Shown here piece by piece: positions 8,989 to 18,441 of a stretch of 64,000 nucleotides of DNA. Positions within the stretch are counted from its first letter, which is position 1; each line of letters starts with the position of its first letter. The stretch covers positions 6,056,485-6,120,484 of the forward strand of contig KL662191.1 in NCBI GenBank assembly GCA_000733415.1, read 5' to 3'. Origin of the DNA: [Leptolyngbya] sp. JSC-1. Its GTDB lineage: Bacteria > Cyanobacteriota > Cyanobacteriia > Elainellales > Elainellaceae. The notes below the pieces were generated by a model that was given only the letters and a program-made list of their open reading frames with translations, was not told the origin of the DNA and did no database searches. Made by a program: the position numbers and the translations under genes.

Positions 8989-9606
8989 TTAAACTGGAGA
9001 CTTGACCCAGATTGCTAATCCGCCGCCCCGTCCACGAGCAGCGATAAAATTGTTGGTGATTAGGAAAAAGCTAAAGAAGGGCAACTTGGCAATTGGCTGC
9101 TGCTCAAAAGTGTCTGCCTGCATCCGCCCACCCCGGAAGCTACCCCGATAGAGCACCCGCCCGAAAACTGCGAGTTCCATCTGCGTAAAGTCAAACGCGA
9201 GCAGGTTTTTCTTGTTGAGGTATTTGGCTGGTCCCGTGATCCGAAAGCGTATTGCTCCCACCTGAAGTTGATTGCTGATTTGAAACCGATCAGCAGCATC
9301 CGGTGATGGCTCGAAGCCAATTTGACCCTGCACAAATCGAGGTAGGTAATAGCCTTTGCTGAGGGCAATGCCACCCTGGCGTAGTTTGCGGGTTCCAGTG
9401 GCAAAGCGAAGCTGCCATTCGCCCGATAATGCCTCAGATGGGTAGAGGTGGCGCTGCTGTTTGGCTGTCCTTTCGGCCTGCAGCAAAGCTTCAACAACCG
9501 TGCTGGCAGCCGGACGATTCGATGCTTGCGCCTGAGCAGCAGCCGTCAAAATTTCCAGAAACTCAGGTTTTGCAGCCGACTCAACCATACACCTGTCTAG
9601 ATTCAC
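8989..9606 (-). CDS. PAP/fibrillin family protein
   Basis: 205 residues with the plastid-lipid-associated protein (fibrillin) signature: SGEWQLRFATGTRKLRQGG in the first strand, a lipocalin-like beta-rich body (GFEPSPDAADRFQISNQL, FRITGPAKY) and a closing LAIWVKSP. Fibrillins bind lipids or plastoquinone at thylakoids and are linked to light and oxidative stress. The N-terminal 45 residues are helical and rich in Ala, with no signal peptide. The gene lies 25 bp downstream of the peroxiredoxin gene on the same strand, so the two may share a transcript with a stress-protection theme. Confidence 0.8.
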   Translation of the reverse strand: MNLDRCMVESAAKPEFLEILTAAAQAQASNRPAASTVVEALLQAERTAKQQRHLYPSEALSGEWQLRFATGTRKLRQGGIALSKGYYLPRFVQGQIGFEPSPDAADRFQISNQLQVGAIRFRITGPAKYLNKKNLLAFDFTQMELAVFGRVLYRGSFRGGRMQADTFEQQPIAKLPFFSFFLITNNFIAARGRGGGLAIWVKSPV

Positions 9607-9631
9607 CAGTCCCTATTCAACAGCGTTCCAG

Positions 9632-10186
9632 CTAGGAATCAGCCTGTAGTTCATCTAATCTAGCTAAAACTTCCTTGCTGTGGACGACAGGGTTCACGCC
9701 GGTAAAAATCGCACGTAATCGACCTTGCGGATCAACGATATAGGTATGGCGTAACGAAGCATAACCCAACCAAGCACCATACACTTTGCTCACCGTACCA
9801 TCCACGTCGGCCAACAGCGGAAACTTCAGCCCTTCTGAGTCGCAAAACTCGGCATGGGAGTCCACATCATCAGCACTGATGCCTAGAATTTGTGTCTTTC
9901 TTGCTTTGTATTTGGGCAAATCCTGCTGAAACCGGCGTGCTTCTAAGGTGCAACCTGGCGTGAAATCCTTGGGGTAAAAATAAACCACAACCCATTGACC
10001 ACGGTAATCGGCCAGGGAAATTTGCCCGTCTCCAGTATTAGTAGGCAGAGTAAAGGCGGGGGCCGCTTCGTTTAGAGGTGGTTGGGGGCCACCTAAGGCT
10101 AGGGCAGACGGAGCATTAAAGGCAGCTAACCCACTAGGAAAGGCAACCGCTAGCAATTTGAGCGCAAACCGACGGGAAACTGGCAT
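9632..10186 (-). CDS. Peroxiredoxin Q / BCP-type thiol peroxidase, exported
   Basis: 184 residues. The peroxidatic Cys79 lies in FTPGCTLEARRF. The usual resolving Cys five residues later is absent (Arg84), but Cys115 lies 36 residues downstream, the spacing of the alternative PrxQ/BCP subclass with the resolving Cys in helix alpha-3. The N-terminus SRRFALKLL followed by a hydrophobic stretch and PSALA resembles a Tat or Sec signal with cleavage near residue 30. The mature enzyme therefore probably acts in the thylakoid lumen or periplasm, like plant PrxQ. It would reduce peroxides using thioredoxin-type donors. Confidence 0.87.
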   Translation of the reverse strand: MPVSRRFALKLLAVAFPSGLAAFNAPSALALGGPQPPLNEAAPAFTLPTNTGDGQISLADYRGQWVVVYFYPKDFTPGCTLEARRFQQDLPKYKARKTQILGISADDVDSHAEFCDSEGLKFPLLADVDGTVSKVYGAWLGYASLRHTYIVDPQGRLRAIFTGVNPVVHSKEVLARLDELQADS

Positions 10187-10350
10187 AACAAGATGATCAA
10201 ACTATCTCTTAATAAAAGTTTACATATAATTTGGACCGAGAAACACATTTCTCCATTGTCGTGCTCTAAAAATTACGGTCTTCTATGACCACAAGGTTCC
10301 TGATCACAAGGTTCCTGATCGTGGGGCTACTGACCACAAGGCTAAAACGT

Positions 10351-10377
10351 AAAAAGGGCACAGATGACCTGTACCCT
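10351..10377 (-). terminator. Rho-independent terminator of the FAS1 gene
   Basis: Read on the minus strand, a hairpin (10377-10355; two 4-bp stems with one mismatch and a 5-nt loop) is followed by TTTTT (10355-10351). It lies about 75 bp past the stop of the FAS1 gene. Just upstream on the plus strand, 10281-10320 contains a tandem duplication of CACAAGGTTCCTGAT. Confidence 0.6.
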
Positions 10378-10450
10378 CTGCGCATGAGGAGCCTTAAACA
10401 GTGAATCAAAGTGAATCAAACAGTGAATTGATTAACCAGCGCTAGCGAAG

Positions 10451-11158
10451 CTACTGGGGAGGCAGAATTACACGGTCGATTACGTGGATAACGCCATTGG
10501 TGGCTGTGATGTCCGGCTGGATCACATTAGCGCCATTGACGGTAACTTGACCTTCACTGACATCCACCATCACCGGGCTGCCTGCAACGGTAGGAACTTC
10601 ACCCGAAGACAAGCTGCTAGAGGGATAAGCACCAGAAACCACGTGATACTTCAGAATAGTAACTAGCCGCTCCCGATTCTCGGGCTTGAGCAGTTCTTCA
10701 ACCGTACCCTCTGGTAGAGCGGCAAATGCCTCGTCTGTTGGGGCAAACACCGTAAATGGACCTTCCCCGGCGAGGACTTCGGTCAATTCAGCTTCGGTCA
10801 ATGCAGCAACTAAGGTTTGGAAAGAGTCGCTGGCTGAAGCAATGTCAACAATCGTGCCGCTGGTAGCAGCCACTGCCGGTGCGGGAGCCGGTGTATTGGA
10901 TGTAGGAGCCTCAGCTTCGGATGGGGCACTTTGAGGTTGAGCAGGAACACTTAATGTCGGAGCTTGAGGGTCACCAGATGCCGGAGTTTGGACTTCAGGA
11001 GTTTGGGATTCAACCGCGGGCATCTGGGCATCTGGCGCAGGTGATTCGGTGGCGGGCTTTACTTGAGCAGCTACAGGCAGCACAATCGCTGCACTGGCCA
11101 GAAAACCAACCAAACCAACTGTTCGCTTAACCAAGTTCACATTATTCAGTGAGTTCAT
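10451..11158 (-). CDS. Secreted fasciclin (FAS1) domain protein
   Basis: 235 residues. A signal peptide (VKRTVGLVGFLASAAIVLPVAAQ) is followed by a Pro/Ala/Glu/Thr-rich disordered stretch to about residue 100, then one FAS1 domain. The conserved H1 box is visible (FTVFAPTDEAFAALP), as are LVTILKYHVV and the closing NGVIHVIDRVILPP. FAS1 proteins mediate adhesion or matrix contacts outside the cell. The ATG at 11158 places the signal peptide correctly. The gene is monocistronic with its own terminator and divergent from the GST gene; the 289-bp gap 11159-11447 between them holds presumed promoters and no gene. Confidence 0.9.
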   Translation of the reverse strand: MNSLNNVNLVKRTVGLVGFLASAAIVLPVAAQVKPATESPAPDAQMPAVESQTPEVQTPASGDPQAPTLSVPAQPQSAPSEAEAPTSNTPAPAPAVAATSGTIVDIASASDSFQTLVAALTEAELTEVLAGEGPFTVFAPTDEAFAALPEGTVEELLKPENRERLVTILKYHVVSGAYPSSSLSSGEVPTVAGSPVMVDVSEGQVTVNGANVIQPDITATNGVIHVIDRVILPPQ

Positions 11159-11447
11159 GGAATTTCGTCCTTACTTACTGCACCATCAAGAAAGTGTTAA
11201 CTTCCTTTACGGTTTATGACGTTTTGGTTAAGATCGGGTTCCCTGCCTTGCCATAGGAACTTTGTATGATTAGCAGCCAGTTTGGTTTGAATTCTGAATC
11301 AGTTGTCTCCTAATCGCTGATTTATGTCTGGGTTAGCAGGCTCCTGTCTCTGACGATGCTCCTGTTCCCAGAAGATCTGCTGTAACTTGGAATATGCAAT
11401 GGGAATATGCCATGGGCCAGGATTTTCTTGTTTGCTAGGAGACAGCC

Positions 11448-12248
11448 ATGCTAGAGCTATACCAATTCGAGTTATCGCATTACTGTGAAAAAGTTCGGTT
11501 GATTCTGGACTACAAGGGGTTGCCCTATCGCAAAGTGGAAGTAACGCCCGGAATTGGGCAACTGGATCTCTACCGTTTATCTGGGCAACGCCAGGTTCCT
11601 GTTCTCAAAGATGGGGCCGAGGTAATTGCAGATTCGACCGCAATCGCCAAATACCTTGATCAGCGCTATCCGGAACGACCGATTATTCCTACTGATCCAA
11701 AGCAACGAGCGCTATGTTTTGTCATGGAAGAGTGGGCTGATGAGTCGATTGGGTTGAACGCTCGCAAAGTTATGATTGGAGCCTTTAGCCAAAGTGCGGC
11801 TTTCCGTAGAGCCTTCCTACCATCCTCAACGCCAGATTTCCTTAGAACCGTGGTGGACTCGGTGCCCCCCGAAGCGCTAGAAGTCTTAGGCATGGGCGCA
11901 GGTTTTGGTCCCGATTCGGTCAAAGCCGCTCGTCAGACAATGCAGCAGAATTTAGAATCGCTGTGCGTGCTGTTACAGGATAGTTCCTATTTATTGGGAG
12001 AGGAACCAACCTTGGCCGATTTTGCCGTGGCGGCGTTGACCATGTATGTCAAATTCCCTGCGGGGGCTTACCTCAAGCTACCCGAAGCTTTGAAGGGTAT
12101 GGGGGTGCCAGGATTAGCCGACAATCCAGCTTATGATTTGTTTTGGGTATGGCGCGACCGGCTCTATGCAACCTACCGTAAAGTTGGGATCCCAGGCGAA
12201 TCAACCGCCACTTCGGGCACAGGCCCCACCTCAATCAATATCGAGTAG
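11448..12248 (+). CDS. Glutathione S-transferase family protein
   Basis: 266 residues. The N-terminal thioredoxin-fold domain starts at residue 1 (MLELYQFELSHYCEKVRLIL), with Ser10/Cys13 in the catalytic position and QVPVLKDG and ADSTAIAKYL for glutathione binding. The C-terminal helical domain (about 90-240) ends in TLADFAVAALTMYVKFP. It conjugates or reduces substrates with glutathione; the substrate cannot be read from sequence. The length is about 40 residues above the average GST, owing to an insert near 105-150. It is convergent with purS. Confidence 0.88.
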   Translation: MLELYQFELSHYCEKVRLILDYKGLPYRKVEVTPGIGQLDLYRLSGQRQVPVLKDGAEVIADSTAIAKYLDQRYPERPIIPTDPKQRALCFVMEEWADESIGLNARKVMIGAFSQSAAFRRAFLPSSTPDFLRTVVDSVPPEALEVLGMGAGFGPDSVKAARQTMQQNLESLCVLLQDSSYLLGEEPTLADFAVAALTMYVKFPAGAYLKLPEALKGMGVPGLADNPAYDLFWVWRDRLYATYRKVGIPGESTATSGTGPTSINIE

Positions 12249-12304
12249 TCAGCATTGGGCAGTCAAGTTGGTTGAAGCAACCCATCCACTCATCTATCTA
12301 CCAC

Positions 12305-12574
12305 TTATCCACTGACTGCCAGGGCCGTTAGCTCAAACCGATAGTTTTCAATCACGGGATTAGCTAGTAGCTGGTCACACATGCGGTCAAGCTGCTCATG
12401 GGCTGTGGCTTCATCGGCGGCGGTTAGTACTAACTCGATATATTTGCCAATCCGCACCTGTTCCACATTTTCATAGCCCATATGTTTCAGTCCTGACTGG
12501 ACTGCGGTTCCGGCTGGGTCAAGCACCGAAGGGCGCAGGGTGACATAAATCCGAGCTTGATAGGTTTGGGTCAC
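12305..12574 (-). CDS. purS: PurS subunit of phosphoribosylformylglycinamidine synthase
   Basis: 89 residues, the normal PurS length. The family pattern is visible: YQARIYVTLRPSVLDPAGTA, then LKHMGYENVEQVRIGKYIEL and NPVIENYRFEL. PurS bridges PurQ and PurL in the fourth step of purine synthesis, carrying ammonia transfer between subunits. In many bacteria purS precedes purQ directly; here purQ is not next to it, and the gene sits alone between GST and the Fur-family gene. Confidence 0.92.
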   Translation of the reverse strand: MTQTYQARIYVTLRPSVLDPAGTAVQSGLKHMGYENVEQVRIGKYIELVLTAADEATAHEQLDRMCDQLLANPVIENYRFELTALAVSG

Positions 12575-12735
12575 GGCAATTTAGGCTGACTAGGCTGAAC
12601 GTTATAGACCTCATTCTATGATGGAAGCAAGCGAATCGTGAGCCACGTGACACCATCACACGACATCAGGCTGAGATAACTTCTGATCATCGGCTTGCCA
12701 ACGATCCCCATGCCCAGCAGCCAGCAGGTTACTGT

Positions 12736-13143
12736 ATGAAATCCCAACGGACTCGTAGTCAGGATCGAATCCTCAACTTACTCAAACGATTGGACCGTGC
12801 TATTTCGGCCCAAGATATTTATATGGAACTGCGCAACCGCAATGAAAGTATGGGGTTGGCTACGGTTTATCGCTCGCTTGAGGCGCTGAAGCTAGAAGGG
12901 GCAGTGCAGGTACGGACCCTTGCTAATGGTGAGTCCCTCTACAGCACCATGCAGGAAGACCGTCATCACCTCACCTGCCTTCAGTGCGGCACTTCGATCC
13001 CCATCGATAAATGCCCAGTGCATGACTTAGAAGCGCAGTTGCACCAGTCCTATCAGTTCAAAATTTTCTACCACACATTAGAATTCTTTGGCCTTTGCAC
13101 CAAATGTCAGCTCGCCCATCTCAGTGGGTCATCGGGTTCTTGA
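12736..13143 (+). CDS. zur: Fur-family repressor, probably Zur (zinc uptake regulator)
   Basis: 135 residues. A winged-helix DNA-binding half (ISAQDIYMELRNRNESMGLATVYRSLEALKLEG) is followed by a metal-binding dimerisation half. Structural zinc ligands are Cys81/Cys84 and Cys121/Cys124, with His77/His78, Cys93, His96 and His113 as candidates for the sensing site. The HHLTCLQCGTSIPIDKCPVH segment matches cyanobacterial Zur better than Fur or PerR as I remember them, so Zur is the preferred call. No zinc transporter gene lies next to it. The start is ATG 12736. Confidence 0.75.
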   Translation: MKSQRTRSQDRILNLLKRLDRAISAQDIYMELRNRNESMGLATVYRSLEALKLEGAVQVRTLANGESLYSTMQEDRHHLTCLQCGTSIPIDKCPVHDLEAQLHQSYQFKIFYHTLEFFGLCTKCQLAHLSGSSGS

Positions 13144-13199
13144 TTAAACCCTTGATCGGCCGATAATGAAGAGTTGAAATTTTAAGGCAAATCTTGGCT

Positions 13200-13649
13200 A
13201 TGCGCGTCGTGATCCAGCGAGTTACTGCTTCTCAAGTTACAGTTGACGGCAAAGTGATTGGCAAAATTGGGCGAGGCTTGAATTTGTTGGTCGGAATTGC
13301 CGAGACCGACACGGATGCAGAATTAGACTGGATGGCCAAAAAATGCCTGGAGCTGAGGCTGTTTCCTAGTGCTGAAGGCGACCGCTTCAATTGTTCAGTG
13401 CAGGAAATCCAGGGTGAGCTGCTTGTGATTAGCCAGTTCACCTTATATGGAGATTGTCGCAAAGGCCGACGGCCATCGTTTGATCGAGCAGCAGCTCCGC
13501 CCATAGCTGAAAAACGTTATGAAGGATTTGTGACAAGGCTGCGTCAGAGTGGCCTAAAAGTTGAGACAGGTCAGTTTGGTGCCATGATGCAAGTCTCGAT
13601 CGAGAATGACGGACCCGTAACCATTCTGCTGGAAAAAACGGCATCCTAG
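13200..13649 (+). CDS. dtd: D-aminoacyl-tRNA deacylase
   Basis: 149 residues. It removes D-amino acids wrongly attached to tRNA. The start chosen is ATG 13200 (MRVVIQRVTASQVTVDG), the family's standard N-terminus; an upstream in-frame TTG at 13194 adds only two residues and lacks support. Signature motifs are present: SQFTLYGD (catalytic region) and the GP-motif NDGPVTILLEKT at the C-terminus. It lies 50 bp after the zur-like gene on the same strand. The following 253 bp (13650-13902) are AT-rich with no gene. Confidence 0.95.
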   Translation: MRVVIQRVTASQVTVDGKVIGKIGRGLNLLVGIAETDTDAELDWMAKKCLELRLFPSAEGDRFNCSVQEIQGELLVISQFTLYGDCRKGRRPSFDRAAAPPIAEKRYEGFVTRLRQSGLKVETGQFGAMMQVSIENDGPVTILLEKTAS

Positions 13650-13902
13650 TCGCGTTCAGGCCAAGTTCAAGGTCAGACCCAGTTCAATCAAACTAGTGGC
13701 TGATTGCAGCGCCGAGATGCTCGCTGTCTATTGACTGTTTGAGCAAAACCTTAGACCAATCGCGGATTATTCCTAAAGCCATTCTGGAATATTTTATATA
13801 TAAATTTTTTTAATAGAAAAACTTTGGCCTGCATTGACGACTTATCAAAACAGTTGCTAATGTAAATAAACATTTCGCATTTGGTTTCTTAAGTAAATTT
13901 TT

Positions 13903-14685
13903 ATGATTCATGCCGCTGCAGGCTCAGCTCACCGATTCATCCAGTCCTCTGTTTCCTCGGATGCGCCGCTCACCTTGTTTTGTGACTTTGATGGGCCAAT
14001 TGTAGATGTCTCTGAACGCTACTACCAGACTTATCAATTGGGACTGGCTGAAATCAAGTCAATGTATCAGCGGCAAGGCATCGCTCCGCGGTTGAACGAG
14101 CTGACCAAAGAGCGGTTTTGGCAAATGAAACAGGAACGCACGCCCGATGTGGAAATTGCTATGCGTTCGGGTTTGCGGGGCCACCAGATTGAACAATTCC
14201 TGGATCGAGTGAAGCAAATTGTGAATCAGCCCAAGCTGCTACATCAAGATCAGATCCAGCCAGGTGTGAAATGGGCCTTAGCGCTCCTGCATAGCCAGGG
14301 GGTACGGTTGGTGCTGGTGACGCTACGACAGCAAAACCAAGCCGCGCAAATTTTGCGTGAACATAAACTAGAATCGCTGTTTAGCCAGATCTGGGGTACT
14401 CAGGATGAAGATGTGGCCTATCTAAACCAAGCGGAGCACAAAATTCGTCTGCTGCAAACCGCGATTAGCCACTGTGCTCCGGCTGCAGCCTGGATGGTGG
14501 GTGATACTGAGGCAGACATTCTAGCAGGGCAGGCTAGTTCTATTCCTACGATTGCGTTGACTTGCGGTATTCGCAGCCGGACCTACCTGCAGAAATTTCA
14601 GCCAACTCGAATTCATGCTGATTTGCTCTCGGCAGCTCATTTCTTGACCGATTCTGCTCAGCACCCTGCTCAAACCGTAGCCTAG
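13903..14685 (+). CDS. HAD-superfamily phosphatase (phosphoglycolate-phosphatase-like)
   Basis: 260 residues. The HAD motifs are complete: nucleophile Asp28 and acid Asp30 in FCDFDGPIVD, a Thr motif in LVLVTLRQQNQ, a Lys candidate near KIRLLQ, and the acidic motif MVGDTEADILAG. A helical cap between motifs I and II makes it a class I enzyme. The substrate is unknown; phosphoglycolate or another sugar phosphate is possible. It is convergent with mreD, and the two stop codons overlap by 4 bp. Confidence 0.82.
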   Translation: MIHAAAGSAHRFIQSSVSSDAPLTLFCDFDGPIVDVSERYYQTYQLGLAEIKSMYQRQGIAPRLNELTKERFWQMKQERTPDVEIAMRSGLRGHQIEQFLDRVKQIVNQPKLLHQDQIQPGVKWALALLHSQGVRLVLVTLRQQNQAAQILREHKLESLFSQIWGTQDEDVAYLNQAEHKIRLLQTAISHCAPAAAWMVGDTEADILAGQASSIPTIALTCGIRSRTYLQKFQPTRIHADLLSAAHFLTDSAQHPAQTVA

Positions 14686-15251
14686 GCTTGGGGTTGCTCA
14701 AACTCAGCCATGTGTTCCCACCAGCGATTTAAAGGGTAGTAGACAGCTGGTGCCCAAAGGCTGCTCAGAATTGCCGAAGTCAGGGCAATGCGCTGATGAT
14801 AGAGCCAGATCTTGCCCAGATGTTGATTTGCAGATGCGGTTCCTATGGTCTGCAAGCTGAACTGGATCGCTGTGATCGTTTCAGCTAAGACTGCCATGCC
14901 AAATACGATCAAGGCAATCGAAATAAAGTCTTCCTGGATATAACGTTGTTTTTGCAAACGAGCCGTGAGCGCACCTACTACCACCAAGCTGAGAGCGTGG
15001 GTCGGATTAGGAGAGGACATCCCGTCTTGTAGCCAGCCCAAAATTAGTCCCGCAGTGGCTCCCTCAAATACGGTTCGGTTGATGCTCCAAGCAACCACCC
15101 AAATCAGCAACCAATTCGGCCCCACATCCAGCAAAGCCATACCTGGAAAGCGAGTGGGTAGTACTAACAAACACAGCAGCACCGAACCTACGGTGACGCC
15201 CCAATTGAGCGCTTGTCGAGCTGTAGGATGCCAACGGGTCAAGTCAATCAC
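14682..15251 (-). CDS. mreD: Rod shape-determining membrane protein MreD
   Basis: 189 residues with five or six predicted membrane helices, the size and topology of MreD, starting after a short polar segment (ALNWGVTVGSVLLCLLVLP). It overlaps the mreC stop by 4 bp (ATGA at 15248-15251), which indicates translational coupling, and closes the mreBCD operon. MreD couples the MreB filament to the elongation peptidoglycan synthases. The family diverges fast, so the context carries much of the evidence. Confidence 0.85.
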   Translation of the reverse strand: MIDLTRWHPTARQALNWGVTVGSVLLCLLVLPTRFPGMALLDVGPNWLLIWVVAWSINRTVFEGATAGLILGWLQDGMSSPNPTHALSLVVVGALTARLQKQRYIQEDFISIALIVFGMAVLAETITAIQFSLQTIGTASANQHLGKIWLYHQRIALTSAILSSLWAPAVYYPLNRWWEHMAEFEQPQA

Positions 15252-16087
15252 GGTCTGTCCTCTGCTGATGCAACACCGCTAGCACTCTCTAGCTGATTTT
15301 TATGATTCGGATCCAGATCGGTATGAGAGGATAGCTCTGCTGCACCCGCCTTGGGATTCGGCGAAACAATCACCCATTCTAAACGACTGATCGGAGCCGA
15401 TAGGGCTACTACGGCCTCTGGCGCTGGGCTTTTATTCAAATTAACTGATTCCACAATGCCAACGGGTAAACCTGCCGGGAATATTTGGCTGTAAGAAGAG
15501 GTGGATACGACATCTCCCGGACGCACATCTGGCACCTTATCAAAAAATTCCATGATCACGCGATTGGCGGCTTGCCCCCGGATGTATCCCATGTTGCGTG
15601 AGCGGCTGATGGTAACTCCGACCTGACTGGTCGGATCGCTAATCAGCAACACCCGACTGGTGTTGGGCGTCACCTGCACCACACGGCCAACAATACCACC
15701 ATCGCCAGAGACAATCGCTCCAATCTGGATGCCATCTTTGCTGCCGCGACCCAGGATGACTTGTTGCCACCAATGGTCAGCGCTACGACCAATCACCGGA
15801 GCAACCGTCCCCCCACTGGGGTGCTTTTCCACATACCCTAGCAACTCCTGAAGCTGACGGTTCTGGCTCTCTAATTCAACCAGCCGCTGTTCCAGTTCCA
15901 ATACCTTCGGGTCCTTCGATTGTTCGACTTGAGGAGTCTGCTGAACAAAGGGCTGAGCCAACCCACGGTAAACTTCATAAATTAATCCACCCTGAGTTTG
16001 CCGAATCAACCAAGCGCTACCCAAGGCTAAACTAATCAGCCCTAGCCTAATGCCATTTCGATCCCACCAGCGACGTACTGCGTACAT
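15248..16087 (-). CDS. mreC: Rod shape-determining protein MreC
   Basis: 279 residues: a short cytoplasmic N-terminus, one membrane helix (IRLGLISLALGSAWLI), a coiled coil (about 53-82, KVLELEQRLVELESQNRQLQ) and the double beta-barrel periplasmic domain (VAPVIGRSADHWWQQVILGR, GDGGIVGRVVQV, LLISDPTSQVGV, GDVVSTSSYSQIFPAGLPVG). The polar C-terminal tail is variable. It links MreB to cell-wall synthesis. It lies 210 bp downstream of mreB in the same operon. Confidence 0.93.
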   Translation of the reverse strand: MYAVRRWWDRNGIRLGLISLALGSAWLIRQTQGGLIYEVYRGLAQPFVQQTPQVEQSKDPKVLELEQRLVELESQNRQLQELLGYVEKHPSGGTVAPVIGRSADHWWQQVILGRGSKDGIQIGAIVSGDGGIVGRVVQVTPNTSRVLLISDPTSQVGVTISRSRNMGYIRGQAANRVIMEFFDKVPDVRPGDVVSTSSYSQIFPAGLPVGIVESVNLNKSPAPEAVVALSAPISRLEWVIVSPNPKAGAAELSSHTDLDPNHKNQLESASGVASAEDRP

Positions 16088-16297
16088 TGAGTTCTGTAGG
16101 GTGCTCTATCTGAATCACGAACAAAGCTGCGGCCAGTCGCCAAGGTAACACGGCAGCCACAACCAGTCCTATTACCTATCCCAACCTACCCCAAGGCCAG
16201 CTCTAGTTCAAGCGCTAAATTTCCGAGATAAGCAATCCTACTTATTGCCTACATTCAGAAAAGAAAAGCTGAGCAATGGTGCAATCGATTTAATTGG

Positions 16298-17344
16298 TTA
16301 GAAGTTGCGTGAGCGCCCGCTGAATACCCGCTCTAGTTGCTTAAAGTTCTCTAGAACTCGCCCAGTACCGAGCACCACACAGCTCAATGGATCGGCAGCC
16401 ACATGCACCACAATACCGGTTTCGTGGCTAATCAGGGTATCTAGACCCCGTAGCAGTGCCCCACCCCCAGCTAGCATAATGCCGCGATCGATAATATCAG
16501 CTGCCAGTTCAGGAGGTGTACGTTCCAGCGTGCGTTTTACAGCTTCAATAATCACTGACAGCGGTTCGGCCATCGCTTCGCGAATTTCTGGCCCCTTTAC
16601 GGTCACGGTTCGGGGTAAACCCGACAGCAGGTGTAGACCACGCACATCCATGATGGCATCGTCATCGTCATCCATTGGATAGGCCGAGCCAACCATGATC
16701 TTGATTTCTTCGGCAGTGCGTTCCCCGATCACCAGGTTGTGCACCTTCTTCATGTAATTAAGGATTGCCTCGCTTAGCTCATCTCCGGCCACCCGCACCG
16801 ATTCACTCAATACTGTGCCCTGCAAGCTGAGGACTGCCACTTCAGTTGTACCGCCACCGATGTCGATAATCATATTACCGGTCGGTTCAGCAACCGGCAA
16901 ACCAGCCCCAATCGCAGCTGCTACAGGTTCGTCAATCAGGTAAACATCGCGAGCACCAGCCTGAGATGCCGCTTCCATAACAGCTCGACGCTCAACGCCT
17001 GTAACCCCGCTGGGAATACCAATCACAATCCGAGGAGCAATCAGCCCAGTACGACCTTCATGAACGCGCTGAATGAAGTGTTTCAGCATCAGTTCTGCCG
17101 TATCAAAGTCGGCGATCACACCATCTCGGAGAGGGCGCAATGCAACTACGTTGCCGGGGGTTCGTCCCAGCATTTTCTTGGCATCTTCGCCAACAGCCAA
17201 GGGCACTTTGTCTTCCTGGTCAATAGCAACAACGGAAGGCTCCTGCAACACAATGCCCTTACCAGACACATAGACTAGTGTGTTGGCAGTGCCAAGGTCG
17301 ATGCCCATGTCACGTGAGAATGAGAAGCGATTGAAGAAACCCAC
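16298..17344 (-). CDS. mreB: Actin-like cell-shape protein MreB
   Basis: 348 residues, standard length. The actin-fold nucleotide motifs are all present: phosphate 1 DLGTANTLVYV, connect 1 RAVMEAASQAGA, phosphate 2 MIIDIGGGTTEVAVLS and adenosine MLAGGGALLRGLD. It forms membrane-bound filaments that guide elongation. The initial residues MGFFNRFSFSRDMG give the membrane-proximal amphipathic start. A -10 like TATAGT is visible on the minus strand about 50 bp upstream of the start. Confidence 0.97.
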   Translation of the reverse strand: MGFFNRFSFSRDMGIDLGTANTLVYVSGKGIVLQEPSVVAIDQEDKVPLAVGEDAKKMLGRTPGNVVALRPLRDGVIADFDTAELMLKHFIQRVHEGRTGLIAPRIVIGIPSGVTGVERRAVMEAASQAGARDVYLIDEPVAAAIGAGLPVAEPTGNMIIDIGGGTTEVAVLSLQGTVLSESVRVAGDELSEAILNYMKKVHNLVIGERTAEEIKIMVGSAYPMDDDDDAIMDVRGLHLLSGLPRTVTVKGPEIREAMAEPLSVIIEAVKRTLERTPPELAADIIDRGIMLAGGGALLRGLDTLISHETGIVVHVAADPLSCVVLGTGRVLENFKQLERVFSGRSRNF

Positions 17345-18025
17345 TAGCTTTCTAAGCCCCCAAATTTAGCTGCTTTCAACTTGTGACTAGACTATAACAA
17401 CTTATAACAATCCAGCGCGATCCACGTGCGAATCTACAGAATCTACAACTAACAAAATTACAGATGGATCCTAATATGTTTTTGGAGCTGAGTCTAGTCA
17501 CCTTAGAAAAATCAGGTTACCATCAAATGCACCCGCCAACGCTAGCAACCTATTCAGTTCAAGGTGGCAAAATCAGGATAAACCACTGAACCAGCTCACA
17601 AACCAGAATGTAATGGAATGACTGCCTTTTGCTGGATTCATGCTGACGGCTCCACTGCTGAATCGAATCCACATAGCTAATGTTTCAATTGAATTTATAG
17701 CATTCAGGCTACCTGCGCAACTCTACCGCCATTTAAATTAACGCTTTGATGAATGTTTTAACGCGCGCCTCTAGACTTTGACGCCTTGCGTGGCAGTCTA
17801 TCAAATTCGGTGCGTTTCCTCAAAAGTCGATATAAAATAGCAAAAGACAGGATAGTACTCCTGTACCAAATTCTGCTCAACAATTGCGGTAATTGGGCTT
17901 GTGGTTAAGCTTTAAGTAGTTAAGCTAAAACATCAACTCCAAGCTCAAGCCGTCTATTCCTTTTCTTCAGCTCATCCAGCCCAGTTTATTTCCAGTTCAT
18001 TTAGTGCAGACAGTGCAGACGTCCT
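17345..18025. other. 681-bp intergenic region between mreB and ssb
   Basis: No convincing gene or RNA is seen. It must hold the divergent promoters for mreB and ssb. An AT-rich TATAAAATAG near 17831 could be a -10 for ssb. Directly before the ssb start GTGCAGACA is duplicated (18004-18021). A 41-codon frame from an ATG at 17464 has no recognisable features. Confidence 0.5.
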
Positions 18026-18391
18026 ATGAGTTTAAATATTGTCACATTGGTTGGTCGTGTCGGTGGGGATCCAGATGTCAAGTATTTTGAGTCTGGAGCT
18101 GTGAAGTGTAGCCTGACTCTAGCAGTCAGAAAGCTGAGCCGCAATAGCGATGAGCCGGATTGGTTCAATCTGGAGCTGTGGGGCAAGCCAGCTGAGACGG
18201 CTGCTAACTACGTGCGCAAAGGCAGTTTGATTGGCGTCAGCGGTCCCCTTAAGTTTGACCATTGGCAAGACCGCACTACCGGAGCCAACCGTACTAAGCC
18301 AATTATCCGCGTGGATCGATTGGAACTGCTGGGTTCCCGCAAGGATAATGAAGCTGGAATGGACTCCGGTTATGCATCTGACGAGTTCTAG
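18026..18391 (+). CDS. ssb: Single-stranded DNA-binding protein, short cyanobacterial form
   Basis: 121 residues with one OB-fold: SLNIVTLVGRVGGDPDVKYFESG, then DWFNLELWGKPAETAANYVRKG and LIGVSGPLKFDHWQD. The disordered tail is very short and ends in DEF, a reduced acidic tip compared with the DDDIPF type that docks partner proteins. It protects single-stranded DNA in replication and repair. Short SSBs of this kind are usual in cyanobacteria. Confidence 0.93.
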   Translation: MSLNIVTLVGRVGGDPDVKYFESGAVKCSLTLAVRKLSRNSDEPDWFNLELWGKPAETAANYVRKGSLIGVSGPLKFDHWQDRTTGANRTKPIIRVDRLELLGSRKDNEAGMDSGYASDEF

Positions 18392-18441
18392 CACGAGTTC
18401 TCGAAAAAGTAGCACGTGCCCTCAGTTCGACCAATCTTAGC

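Noticed and set aside
17464..17589. 41-codon frame with ATG in the mreB-ssb gap
   Set aside because: No ribosome site, no hydrophobic or domain pattern, no recognisable family; most likely chance.
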